Shown piece by piece: positions 27,145 to 35,809 of a stretch of 64,000 bases of DNA (position 1 is the stretch's first letter; each line of letters begins with the position of its first letter). The DNA comes from Tolypothrix sp. PCC 7712 (GTDB taxonomy: Bacteria > Cyanobacteriota > Cyanobacteriia > Cyanobacteriales > Nostocaceae), in NCBI RefSeq assembly GCF_025860405.1, contig NZ_CP063786.1, positions 1 through 64,000 of the forward strand, read 5' to 3'. The notes under the pieces were generated by a model. That model saw only the letters and a program-made list of their open reading frames with translations, ran no database searches and was not told the DNA's origin. Both the position numbers and the translations under genes were made by a program.

Positions 27145-28344
27145 TTACTCTTTATCTACTGATTTCCATCTTCCACTTTCAAATACCAGCAGTAATGCGA
27201 TCGCACTCAAAGCAAAAATACTTCCAGCGATGAAAGTTGCTTTTGGACTGATTGTTTGCCACAAAACACCTCCCAACAAACTAGCTGGTAAGAGCGCTGC
27301 ACCAGTAGCCAAATTAATTAACCCAAAAGCAGTACCTCGTAGATGGGACGGAACTCTATCTGCTACCAGTGCTAATAATATGCCCTGACTCATCCCCTGA
27401 TGCAGCCCATACAGCCCGAACAGTCCCCACACCTGCCAAGGAGCATTAACAAATGCAAAACCTAAATATGCCAACGCATATACACAAAATCCACTCACTA
27501 GTAACCCCAATCTACCAATGCGGTCAGATAGCAATCCTACTGGATAGGCACTGAGGGAGTAAGCTATATTCATTACAACCAGGGTGAGTGGTACTAGTGA
27601 GGCGGACACTCCAGCTTGCTGCGCTTGCAGCAATAAAAAAGCATCGCTAGAGTTACCGAGATTAAATAGTAATGCAACCGCAACTAGCACCCAGTAGCTT
27701 TTACCTAAACTTTGCAAAGCAGACCAATGTAGAGGATTATTCTGTCTTTGATGATTTCTATTGCCAGGTTCGCGCACGCCAGTTGCCAAAAGAGCTACTG
27801 CTAAAATACCGGGAAGCACCGCTAACCAGAAAACTAGACGAAAGTTCTGTCCTGAGAAATACATCAACATGAATGCAACTAGTGGCCCAGTGAATGCGCC
27901 GATGGTATCTAAAGATTGCCGCAAACCGTAAGCGGCTCCACGATTAACGCTATCGGTGACATCTGCTACTATTGCATCGCGGGGAGCTACACGAATTCCT
28001 TTACCAACGCGATCGCCAAAACGAGCTATTAATACTGATGCAGGACTAGTTGCCAATGCGAACAGGGGTTTAACTAGGGTAGATAACCCATAACCAGCAA
28101 CAGCCAATCTCTTACGCTGTCCTAAATAATCGCTTAAGGCTCCTGAAAAAACTTTCAGTACAGAAGCAGTTGATTCTGCAATTCCCTCAATCCAGCCAAC
28201 TGTCAGCAAATCTGCCCCTAATACCGAAACTAGAAATAGTGGCAACACTGAATGAATCATCTCAGAACTAATATCAGTTAACAAGCTGACAAATCCTAAA
28301 ACCCAAACATTACGGGGGATGGTTTGAAAAGTTTTTGTTGTCAC
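27145..28344 (-). CDS. MFS transporter
   Basis: Major facilitator of 399 residues with 12 predicted membrane segments. The N-terminal half has VWVLGFVSLLTDISSEMIHS and the loop 2-3 motif DYLGQRKRLA; GDRVGKGIRVAPRDAI lies at about 110-125, and the loop 8-9 motif is LSDRIGRLG. The SLLTDISSEM and GKGIRVAPRDA motifs place it with a bacterial MFS subgroup often seen in metal-resistance islands; the substrate is unknown. A TGAAAT direct repeat lies 104 bp upstream of its start, linking it to the efflux regulon. Confidence 0.9.
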   Translation of the reverse strand: MTTKTFQTIPRNVWVLGFVSLLTDISSEMIHSVLPLFLVSVLGADLLTVGWIEGIAESTASVLKVFSGALSDYLGQRKRLAVAGYGLSTLVKPLFALATSPASVLIARFGDRVGKGIRVAPRDAIVADVTDSVNRGAAYGLRQSLDTIGAFTGPLVAFMLMYFSGQNFRLVFWLAVLPGILAVALLATGVREPGNRNHQRQNNPLHWSALQSLGKSYWVLVAVALLFNLGNSSDAFLLLQAQQAGVSASLVPLTLVVMNIAYSLSAYPVGLLSDRIGRLGLLVSGFCVYALAYLGFAFVNAPWQVWGLFGLYGLHQGMSQGILLALVADRVPSHLRGTAFGLINLATGAALLPASLLGGVLWQTISPKATFIAGSIFALSAIALLLVFESGRWKSVDKE

Positions 28345-28447
28345 TGTTGCTGTTACCTTTGAGTTGATGACTGGTAATTCGGTGCTAAGAGAAAGCTGTA
28401 ATTGTTAAATCACAATTAATTGCATTTCTCATCATCACACTTGACGA

Positions 28448-28464
28448 TGAAATTAAAATGAAAT
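28448..28464 (-). promoter_or_regulatory. TGAAAT-N5-TGAAAT direct repeat, site 5
   Basis: TGAAAT at 28448-28453 and 28459-28464, 11 bp apart and 104 bp upstream of the MFS gene. Confidence 0.65.
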
Positions 28465-28561
28465 TCTATCGCCCTCAAGAAACCTCAATTTGAAAAAATT
28501 CTTACGAATAGCGTAGTGCTTGTAGTTGTTCTAATTGTTGGGTTTGTTCTTGCAGCCGCAT

Positions 28562-28597
28562 AGCGAGGCGATGCCTTTGGCGGGCTACACCTACGCA
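28562..28597. repeat. Short GC-rich dispersed repeat
   Basis: GCGAGGCGATGCCTTTGGCG followed by GGCTACACCTACGCA, a GC-rich block in an AT-rich spacer and of the same kind as 49155-49187. The remainder of the spacer 28345-28805 contains only direct-repeat site 5. Confidence 0.5.
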
Positions 28598-28805
28598 CAC
28601 TGTTAAAAAATTGCTAAACAGACAATATGCCAATGTGTTAAGCTATTATGCCTTTTTAGCTTCAGGGTTTCTTTCGCAAGCATGAAGACAAATATCGCCC
28701 ATAGCTTTATTTTTAAGCAATAACAGTAATTTATTAATCTTATGAATAGGCAAATCAAAAATTTTGATTTGTGGCTAAGTGGACGTTTGCGAGGGTAATT
28801 TAATT

Positions 28806-30161
28806 GTGAGGCTAAGAACCAGGACAGTAATCACAAATCGCTTGAGCAAACTAGCACGGATTCGCACAATTTGGGTATTTTTACTCACCATTTTGATTGT
28901 GATATCAATAACTATACCCAATTCTGTGAGAGCGCAAGATGAACGAGTAACAGTACGTCTAGATGGTCGTGCATTGTTCCGAGTAAGTGCAGTGGATAAC
29001 ACCAAGGCATCAGATCGAGCAAGGCAAATCGAACGACGCATGAATCGGTTATTAGAAAATCCAACAGCAATTTCTCCACCTCAGATTGAAACTTCCCAAG
29101 ATAAGCAACAGCGCGTTATTACTAGTGCGGGAGTACCAATTGTTACTCTAACTTCAACAGATGCTCAAGACAATTTAACAACCGTTGATGCGCTAGCTAT
29201 CCAATGGTCACAAGCAATTGATACTGCTCTTAAACGAGCAAGTCAACGCCGCCTTTCGCCTTGGGGGCGATTTGTAGCAGAAGTACAAGCATCGGTAGAG
29301 ACTGCTTTTGGGCGACTGATAGAATCTGCCATCACAATTATTCCGCGTGCGATCGCTGCTATTTTAGTAATTGGTCTTTTCTGGGCAATAGCCACATTCA
29401 TACGCTGGCTGATGCGAATTATTTTCCGCCACATTGTTGAAGATTTGACCGTTGAAAACCTGATTAAGCAGGTTGCATATTACGCCGTTTGGACACTCGG
29501 TTTGATAGTTGCCCTCGATGCTTTTGGCTTTGATCCCCAGGCTGTGGCGACTGGATTAGGATTAACTAGCCTTGCTTTGGGATTTGCCCTCAAGGATATC
29601 ATCTCCAACTTTATTAGTGGTATGCTAATTCTTGTCTTACGTCCTTTTGAGTTGGGCGATCAAATTGTTGTTGGCGAAACTGAAGGAAACGTTGAGCGTA
29701 TAGAATTGCGTGCTACCCAACTTCGTACCTACGATGGTCGCGTGGTACTAATTCCTAATGCTGAAGTGTTTACTTCTCGGATCATTAACAACACAGCTGC
29801 ACCTATCCGTCGTAGCAGTGTCGAACTATTCATTGGTTACGATAGCGATCTACAACAAGTAGTTACTGTATTAAAAAATGCAGCCCAAGCAACACAAGAG
29901 GTACTTGATGAGCCGGGGGTTTCTGTGCGGATACGAGATTTAGAACAAGATGACATTGTAGTTGAAACGCGCTTTTGGACAGATTCGCGGCGTTCTGATT
30001 TTGTCGCTACTACATCAGCTGTCAGACAGGCGATCGTTGCTGCGTTGAAAAAAGCGAATATTGGATTACCAGACCCCGATGTCAGAATTTTAGTGCCGCG
30101 TCATCCCCAAAAGTGGCAAGCAGCATTCGGTTTAAAAGATAGTGATAGTGCTTCATCTTAA
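28806..30161 (+). CDS. MscS-family mechanosensitive channel
   Basis: Channel protein of 451 residues from the chosen GTG at 28806, which has GAGGG 10 bp upstream; an earlier GTG at 28779 lacks a ribosome binding site. A signal-like helix (about 18-40) precedes a periplasmic region of about 120 residues, then three membrane segments at about 165-260. The pore helix and following beta domain read GLTSLALGFALKDIISNFIS, VLRPFELGDQIVVGETEGNVERI, TYDGRVVLIPNAEVF. It would release solutes on hypo-osmotic stress. An internal periplasmic domain before the pore resembles the larger cyanobacterial MscS relatives. It is transcribed alone. Confidence 0.9.
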   Translation: MRLRTRTVITNRLSKLARIRTIWVFLLTILIVISITIPNSVRAQDERVTVRLDGRALFRVSAVDNTKASDRARQIERRMNRLLENPTAISPPQIETSQDKQQRVITSAGVPIVTLTSTDAQDNLTTVDALAIQWSQAIDTALKRASQRRLSPWGRFVAEVQASVETAFGRLIESAITIIPRAIAAILVIGLFWAIATFIRWLMRIIFRHIVEDLTVENLIKQVAYYAVWTLGLIVALDAFGFDPQAVATGLGLTSLALGFALKDIISNFISGMLILVLRPFELGDQIVVGETEGNVERIELRATQLRTYDGRVVLIPNAEVFTSRIINNTAAPIRRSSVELFIGYDSDLQQVVTVLKNAAQATQEVLDEPGVSVRIRDLEQDDIVVETRFWTDSRRSDFVATTSAVRQAIVAALKKANIGLPDPDVRILVPRHPQKWQAAFGLKDSDSASS

Positions 30162-30212
30162 CCCTCTGATAAGTTTCAACCAATATCTGATCGGAATATT
30201 ATCAACAACAGT

Positions 30213-31629
30213 TCAATGACTATGGCGATGGTGAATGTCCCTAGTGTGAGGGTGAGTGTGATAAAGAATCCTCGTGTGTTCGTGAGGATGGTTGTGAGGT
30301 TCGCCTATATTTATCCCCTCATCGTGGTTATGCTGATGGTGTTCATCATGGATATGTTTATGTTTATGCACAGTAACATAGTGTAGATGTTCGTGTTCAT
30401 GTGGATGAGGCGAGAGAGTAATTTGCACTACCACTAGCAGCATCAAGCCTACTAAACTACCATAAATAAACTCACGTTCAGCAAAGTGACTTCCTAACCA
30501 ACCCGCAAGAGGGTAAGAGATTGCCCACCAAAGATGACTCCAGGCAAAGTGTGCGCCATAAACTCGCCCTTGTATAGCAGTCGGGATACGGTCTGCAATT
30601 AATGTCTGAGTAGGTAAGTTGACTAAATTTTGCCCCGCACCTGCTACCAACCATAAGACCATCAATACTGTTAAATTTGCGTAGTTGGCAGGTAATAAAG
30701 CCAAGGTGATCAAAGTTGCACCAATAAAAACAAACGTTGTACGCGGCAAACTTCTATTGAACGTACCATAAATAACTGCACACAGAGTTGCACCAATCCC
30801 AAAAGCTGCCATCACCCAGCCGTACTGCACTTCTCCAAACTTAAGTGTACCTTGGACATAGCCAACAGTATTGACTAAGATTTGCGCTCCGGCAATTGAT
30901 GCGACTAACTGCATCGCTAGCGCGTAACGAATAGGTGCATCTGTAAGCAGGCGAGTTGTACCGTCTTTAATGTCTCCCCATGTTCGGCGTGTTGTTCTGG
31001 AAGGCTGTTGATTTTGTGCAACGACGAGCTGACCTGGTAAAGTGAAGATTAAGACTGCCGCGATCGCCTCCGGCGGGCGGGTACGCCATCGCAAAGCTGA
31101 GAGCATCCAAAAAGAAGACTTGTCTTGCACCAATGAAGGCGGCGACACTTCCAGCGATACCAGGGCCAAGTACACCAAGCAATTGGTAAGTAGCCGACGA
31201 AAGAGCGATCGCGCCTGCATAGTCATTCTCACCCGTGACTAATGGAATTGTGGCTTGGTAAGTTGGGGTAAAAAAAGCATTAAAAACGTTCAGCGCAAAT
31301 ATTAATATGTAAACTTGCCAAATCTGCGTCACGAAAGGCAACATACCCACAATTAACATTCTAAATATGTGGGTAATGACCATGATTTTCTTACGGTCGA
31401 AGCGGTCTGCGATCGCACCTGCAAGAGGGGACAGCAATACAAAAGCGGTAACACGCAGAGTTAAAGCTACTGAAAGTACAACCGCCGCATTCTTTCCAGC
31501 TAAGTTAAAAGCCAGAAGGGCTAAACCCACCCAAGTAAGTGCATCACCCAATAAACTAGTGGTTTGAGCAGTATACAGCCTTGCAAATACCGGATTTCTC
31601 AAGCTGCGGAAAAATGTCAAGGTATTCAT
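30213..31629 (-). pseudogene. MFS transporter with His-rich tail, disrupted by a 25-bp repeat insertion
   Basis: Two frames encode the halves of one MFS exporter. The N-terminal half (31629 to about 31087) has LLGDALTWVGLALLAFNLAG and the DRFDRKK loop. The C-terminal half (to 30213) has QTLIADRIPTAIQGRVYGA and a long His-rich cytoplasmic tail (HPHEHEHLHYVTVHKHKH and more). Between them a 25-bp GC-rich segment (31062-31086) interrupts DALSFAM/AAVLIFTLPG. Removing exactly these 25 bp leaves 1,392 bp, a perfect frame of 463 residues. The His tail suggests a divalent metal or a role near metal stress. Restart at an internal codon is conceivable, but the intact transporter is not encoded. Confidence 0.85.
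31062..31086. repeat. Inserted 25-bp small dispersed repeat with HIP1 end
   Basis: The segment begins GATCGCCTCCGGCGGGCGGG and ends TACGC. Together with flanking bases it makes a HIP1-like GCGATCGC at its left edge. It is absent from the inferred ancestral frame of the MFS gene, so it is a recent insertion of a repeat type known from Nostoc genomes. Confidence 0.75.
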
Positions 31630-31711
31630 TTATCAAGGGGCATAGTTATAAAAGTCTTTTATGGTAATACTTTAACACTAATGGGGGGAGGGGGCATATT
31701 TATCAAAGCTG

Positions 31712-31738
31712 GAAAATAGTCTTGACAAGACTATTTTC
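31712..31738. repeat. Perfect 13-1-13 inverted repeat
   Basis: GAAAATAGTCTTG (31712-31724), one base, CAAGACTATTTTC (31726-31738). It lies 83 bp upstream of the disrupted MFS gene and 170 bp after the methyltransferase gene. The A-rich/T-rich ends would suit a bidirectional terminator, while the perfect dyad could equally be an operator. Confidence 0.55.
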
Positions 31739-31907
31739 ACCACTCTGCTATTTTCTAGAAGGGGTGTAGTATTTTTAGCGTTGCTGTTAGCGCAACTTGG
31801 CGTTAGCCATATCATGAGATAATCTCACCTAATTGGGAACGCATTTTTAATAGTTTCAACCACCAATTCATTCCGCATTTATGCAACGTCGTATTTTTTA
31901 TTTTTAG

Positions 31908-32534
31908 TCATGGTTGTGGTGTCGCTGTAGCAACCATCATTCCCCACACTACACCAAAATGAAATTTTGTCGCTCGCTCAATATCAAACTGTGCAGATTT
32001 GAGTAAATTGTGAAATTCAAGTTGGGTATAACACTGCTTATAAGCAGGATCAACCAACTTTAATATAAAATCGCAAAGGCGGCACAATAAATAATCTTTG
32101 CACCAATCCAAAATAATTACTTTACCGTCAGGTTTCAATACACGTTTCATCTCTACTAATGCGGCATTTGGGTCATCAAAATAATGGAACGAATTGGCAG
32201 ATACAACCACATCGAAACTATTATTTTCAAATGGCAACGCCGACGCGCTAGCAGTATGAAACGAGACATGGGGATACAGTTGAAGTTTTTGTCGAGCGAC
32301 AAGCAGCATCTTCTCTGAAATGTCTACTCCAGTTATACGTTGCGTTGCGTTCTCAGTTAACAATAACCGTTCAAATTCACCTGTTCCACAGGCAACATCC
32401 AGCACAGTTGTTGATGGAGATATTTGCGTCCAGTCTTTCAGAAATGAAAGCGTATTTGCAACATAACTATTCCAGCGTTGGTCATATATTGCTGCTAGCT
32501 TGTCATACTGCTGGCGAACTTTGGTTTCGGTCAT
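31908..32534 (-). CDS. Class I SAM-dependent methyltransferase
   Basis: Methyltransferase of 208 residues from the ATG at 32534; a longer frame from 32606 exists but the family fold begins at KVRQQYDKLAAIYDQRW. Motif I (VLDVACGTGEFERLL), an acidic residue after beta-2 (ITGVDISEKML), motif II region (FDVVVSANSFHYFDD) and motif III (LKPDGKVIILDWCKD) are clear. It resembles the UbiE/Methyltransf_11 group. A Cys-rich stretch DWCKDYLLCRLCDFILK is notable and could bind metal or a thiophilic substrate, but no specific acceptor can be named. Confidence 0.85.
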   Translation of the reverse strand: MTETKVRQQYDKLAAIYDQRWNSYVANTLSFLKDWTQISPSTTVLDVACGTGEFERLLLTENATQRITGVDISEKMLLVARQKLQLYPHVSFHTASASALPFENNSFDVVVSANSFHYFDDPNAALVEMKRVLKPDGKVIILDWCKDYLLCRLCDFILKLVDPAYKQCYTQLEFHNLLKSAQFDIERATKFHFGVVWGMMVATATPQP

Positions 32535-32681
32535 AGTGAATATATGGAACTCTTCATTAACCTGATTACTAACACCTTTTGTACTGAAAGTATTAAGATG
32601 AATCAAAATTTACTCAAGGGAAACAATTATATTTGGAAGTTTCATCAAAGATTCTAAAAGATAAAATTCCTCTGATATTTA

Positions 32682-35600
32682 TCATTGCTCAAAAACTGCT
32701 TTTGGTACTTTGCCATCCTCTACAATCGACATAGTACGCTTAGGTAACAAGAACTTACCAAACTTGGCATATAAAGCTGGTAAGACCATCAAAGTTAATG
32801 CTGTAGAAGTAAATAAACCACCTAACACCACTATTGAAAGTGGTTGTAAGATTTCTTTTCCTGGGCCACTCTCAACTACTAAAGGTGCTAATCCTAAAGC
32901 AGAGGTAAAAGCTGTCATCAAAATGGCATTCAAACGTTCCATTGATCCTTTAATCAGAACTTCTTTAACTGGTATACCTTCCGCAAATTTGGTGTTGTAA
33001 TTATCCACAAGTAACAAACCATTACGGGTAGCAACTCCGAATAAAGTAACAAAACCAACTAGAGAAGCAATGGATATTACTCCACCTGTCAAAGCCACTG
33101 AGAATACTCCTCCCACCAATGCTAAAGGTAAATTAATCATAATCATGGTAGTAGAGGGAATAGATTTGACAGAAAGATACATAATTACTGTGATTGCAAC
33201 AAAGGCGATCGCACTCGATATTAAAATATTTTGAGTCGCTCTTTCTTCTGCTTCAAATTGTCCCGCATACTGAATATAGTAACCAGCAGGTATCTGTACT
33301 TGCTGTTTGACTTTAGCTTGAATTTCATTGACAATGGAGCGCAAATCCCTACCATTAGCGTTAGCAGAAACAACAATCAAGCGGGATACATTCTCTCTAT
33401 TTATAGTATTAGGACCAGTACCATTTTCAATTGTGGCAACCTGTGCTAAAGGAATTTTTTGACCGTTAGGAGTATCAACTAACAAATTGCGAATAGTATC
33501 CAAATTCTGCCGTGCATCTGGTTTTAACCATACAGCTAAATCGAAAGTTTGTTGTTTCTCTAAAACTTGAGATACTACTCGTCCATTCAGGGCAGTTTCG
33601 ATAATTTCAGACAGTTTGCCTACTGTCAAACCATACCGTGAAGCAGCAGGTCGATTGAACTTAATTTGTATTTGTTCAATCGGTATTTGGGGTTCTAGTT
33701 GTAAATCTACAATCCCATTCACGGTTTTCATGACATCATCAACTTGTTGTCCAACTGTGCGGAGTTGTTCTAAATCGGGGCCGAAGATTTTGACAGCAAT
33801 CGCACTTCTCACCCCAGACAACACTTCATCCATGCGGTGTGAGATAAAACCACCAATATTTGGCGCTACCCCTGGTAACTTAGCAAATTCCTCCCGTAAC
33901 TTTTCAATCGTCCCCTCCCTATCTTTCATTCCTGCGTCGCTTAACTCGATATCCAAGTGTCCCAAATTCACCCCGGCTGCATCCCCATCTCCTGGCGCAC
34001 GCCCAGAACGCAATTGCACGTAGGGAAATCTAGAATCTCCCTTGAGTGCATGTTGAAGTGTTTCACCAGCTGCATTGGTAGCTTCCAGAGAAACCCCTGG
34101 ATAAAGAGTTAATGTATTCACCAAAGTTTGCTCCTGAAACTCTGGTAAAAATATTCTGCCAAACGAGGGGACAATTACAACCGCAGCTACCAAACTAGCG
34201 ATCGCAGCACCTATAACAATTCCAGAACGCCGCAGAGAAAATGTTAGTAGAGGACGATACAGCCCCTTAAAAAATCTTGCAACCCAAGGTTCTGTTTCTG
34301 GCAAACGACCATAAGGTAGTAAAATTGCACATAAAGCCGGAGTTACCGTCAATGCCGTGATACTAGAGGCGATAACTGCTGCCATATAGCCTAATCCCAT
34401 TGGGATAAAAATGCTACCTTCTACACCAGCCAAAGCGAAAACTGGAGAGAAGACAACTATGGTAATGATGGTAGCTCCAAATACTGAATCGCGTACTTCT
34501 TGACAGCCATCAAATACAACATCTAAAACTGGACGTGGGTTAGGGGAATATTTATTTTCTCGCAAGTTACGGTAGACGTTTTCAGCGTCAACAATCGCAT
34601 CATCAACGGCTGAACCAATTGCGACTGCTAACCCTCCCAATGTCATAGTATTTAAACCTTGTCCCAACCAATTTAGTAGTAGTACTCCTAGTAATAAAGA
34701 TAAAGGTAGGGCAGTTAAACAAATAGCTAAATTGCGCCAATTCATTAAAAAAGGAATTAAAATTAAAGCAACAATAATACTGCCTTCAATTAAAGCTTCT
34801 CTAACATTTTCAATAGAAGAATCAATATAGTTTTCTTGACGAAATGTTGGGGTGACTTTGATATCTTTGGGTAATCCTGCTTGAATCTCTGACATCGCTG
34901 CTTCAATAGCACGGGTGACAGTAGGAGTATCGGCTTGAGGCTGTTTATTAACCATTACAATAACTGCCTTCTGACCGTTAAAACTGCCATCACCTCGTTT
35001 AATAGCTGCACCAATTTGCACATCAGCAATATCTGAGATTTTGACAGGCGTACCATTGCGGGCAGTAATTACTGATTGCTGTAATTCTTCAAGAGATTCA
35101 ATTCTTCCAATCCCGCGAATTAACTTTTCTCGGTCAGGAGTAATTAAATAGCCACCAGGAGCGTTAATATTAGCAGCTTTGGCTGCTTGCTCTAAGTCTT
35201 CCAAAGTGACATTAAAGGCTCTTAGCTTCGCTGGATCGACTAATACTTGATATTGGCGAACATCGCCACCATACGCTACAACTTGACTAACACCAGGCAC
35301 AGCTAACAGGCGATTTGTCACTTGCCAATCAACAATTCGCCGCACTTCCATTAAAGGAGTGCTTTGGGAGGTGAAGGCATATTGTAATACAGTGCCGATA
35401 GGGGAGCTTGTAGGGGAAATTTGCGGAGTTTCTACCCCTGATGGCAGCTTACTTTGAGCTTGTTGTAATCGCTCTGTTACCAACTGGCGAGCTTGATAAA
35501 TATCAGTATCCCAGTTAAAAATGACTTTGACGACAGAAATTCCTGCTGCTGAAGATGAGCGTACTGCTGTTACTCCAGGAGTACCATTAATCGCACTTTC

Positions 35601-35807
35601 AATTGGTAAAGTTACTAAAGATTCTAATTCTTCGGGGGCGAGTCCTGGTGCTTCAGTTTGAATTTCAACTTGGGGTGGTGCAAAGCTAGGAAAAACATCC
35701 AAGGGCATTTGGATAATCGTCCGAAATATCCAAATTGTCAGGATAATTGTACCCAGGATAACTAACCAACGGCGAGCGATCGCCCATTTAATAATGGCAC
35801 TCAGCAT
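32682..35807 (-). CDS. Heavy-metal efflux RND transporter 3
   Basis: Full-length HME-RND pump of 1,041 residues, closest in this window to the pump at 12271. The first loop starts APPQVEIQTEAPGLAPEELE, and the TM4 motif is AIGSAVDDAIVDAEN near residue 400. Transmembrane bundles lie near 340-530 and 870-1020. The start codon follows the stop of its fusion-protein gene by 2 bp, so the two are translationally coupled, tighter than the 71-bp gap in the paralogous operon. Substrate is unknown. Confidence 0.95.
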   Translation of the reverse strand: MLSAIIKWAIARRWLVILGTIILTIWIFRTIIQMPLDVFPSFAPPQVEIQTEAPGLAPEELESLVTLPIESAINGTPGVTAVRSSSAAGISVVKVIFNWDTDIYQARQLVTERLQQAQSKLPSGVETPQISPTSSPIGTVLQYAFTSQSTPLMEVRRIVDWQVTNRLLAVPGVSQVVAYGGDVRQYQVLVDPAKLRAFNVTLEDLEQAAKAANINAPGGYLITPDREKLIRGIGRIESLEELQQSVITARNGTPVKISDIADVQIGAAIKRGDGSFNGQKAVIVMVNKQPQADTPTVTRAIEAAMSEIQAGLPKDIKVTPTFRQENYIDSSIENVREALIEGSIIVALILIPFLMNWRNLAICLTALPLSLLLGVLLLNWLGQGLNTMTLGGLAVAIGSAVDDAIVDAENVYRNLRENKYSPNPRPVLDVVFDGCQEVRDSVFGATIITIVVFSPVFALAGVEGSIFIPMGLGYMAAVIASSITALTVTPALCAILLPYGRLPETEPWVARFFKGLYRPLLTFSLRRSGIVIGAAIASLVAAVVIVPSFGRIFLPEFQEQTLVNTLTLYPGVSLEATNAAGETLQHALKGDSRFPYVQLRSGRAPGDGDAAGVNLGHLDIELSDAGMKDREGTIEKLREEFAKLPGVAPNIGGFISHRMDEVLSGVRSAIAVKIFGPDLEQLRTVGQQVDDVMKTVNGIVDLQLEPQIPIEQIQIKFNRPAASRYGLTVGKLSEIIETALNGRVVSQVLEKQQTFDLAVWLKPDARQNLDTIRNLLVDTPNGQKIPLAQVATIENGTGPNTINRENVSRLIVVSANANGRDLRSIVNEIQAKVKQQVQIPAGYYIQYAGQFEAEERATQNILISSAIAFVAITVIMYLSVKSIPSTTMIMINLPLALVGGVFSVALTGGVISIASLVGFVTLFGVATRNGLLLVDNYNTKFAEGIPVKEVLIKGSMERLNAILMTAFTSALGLAPLVVESGPGKEILQPLSIVVLGGLFTSTALTLMVLPALYAKFGKFLLPKRTMSIVEDGKVPKAVFEQ

Positions 35808-35809
35808 TG

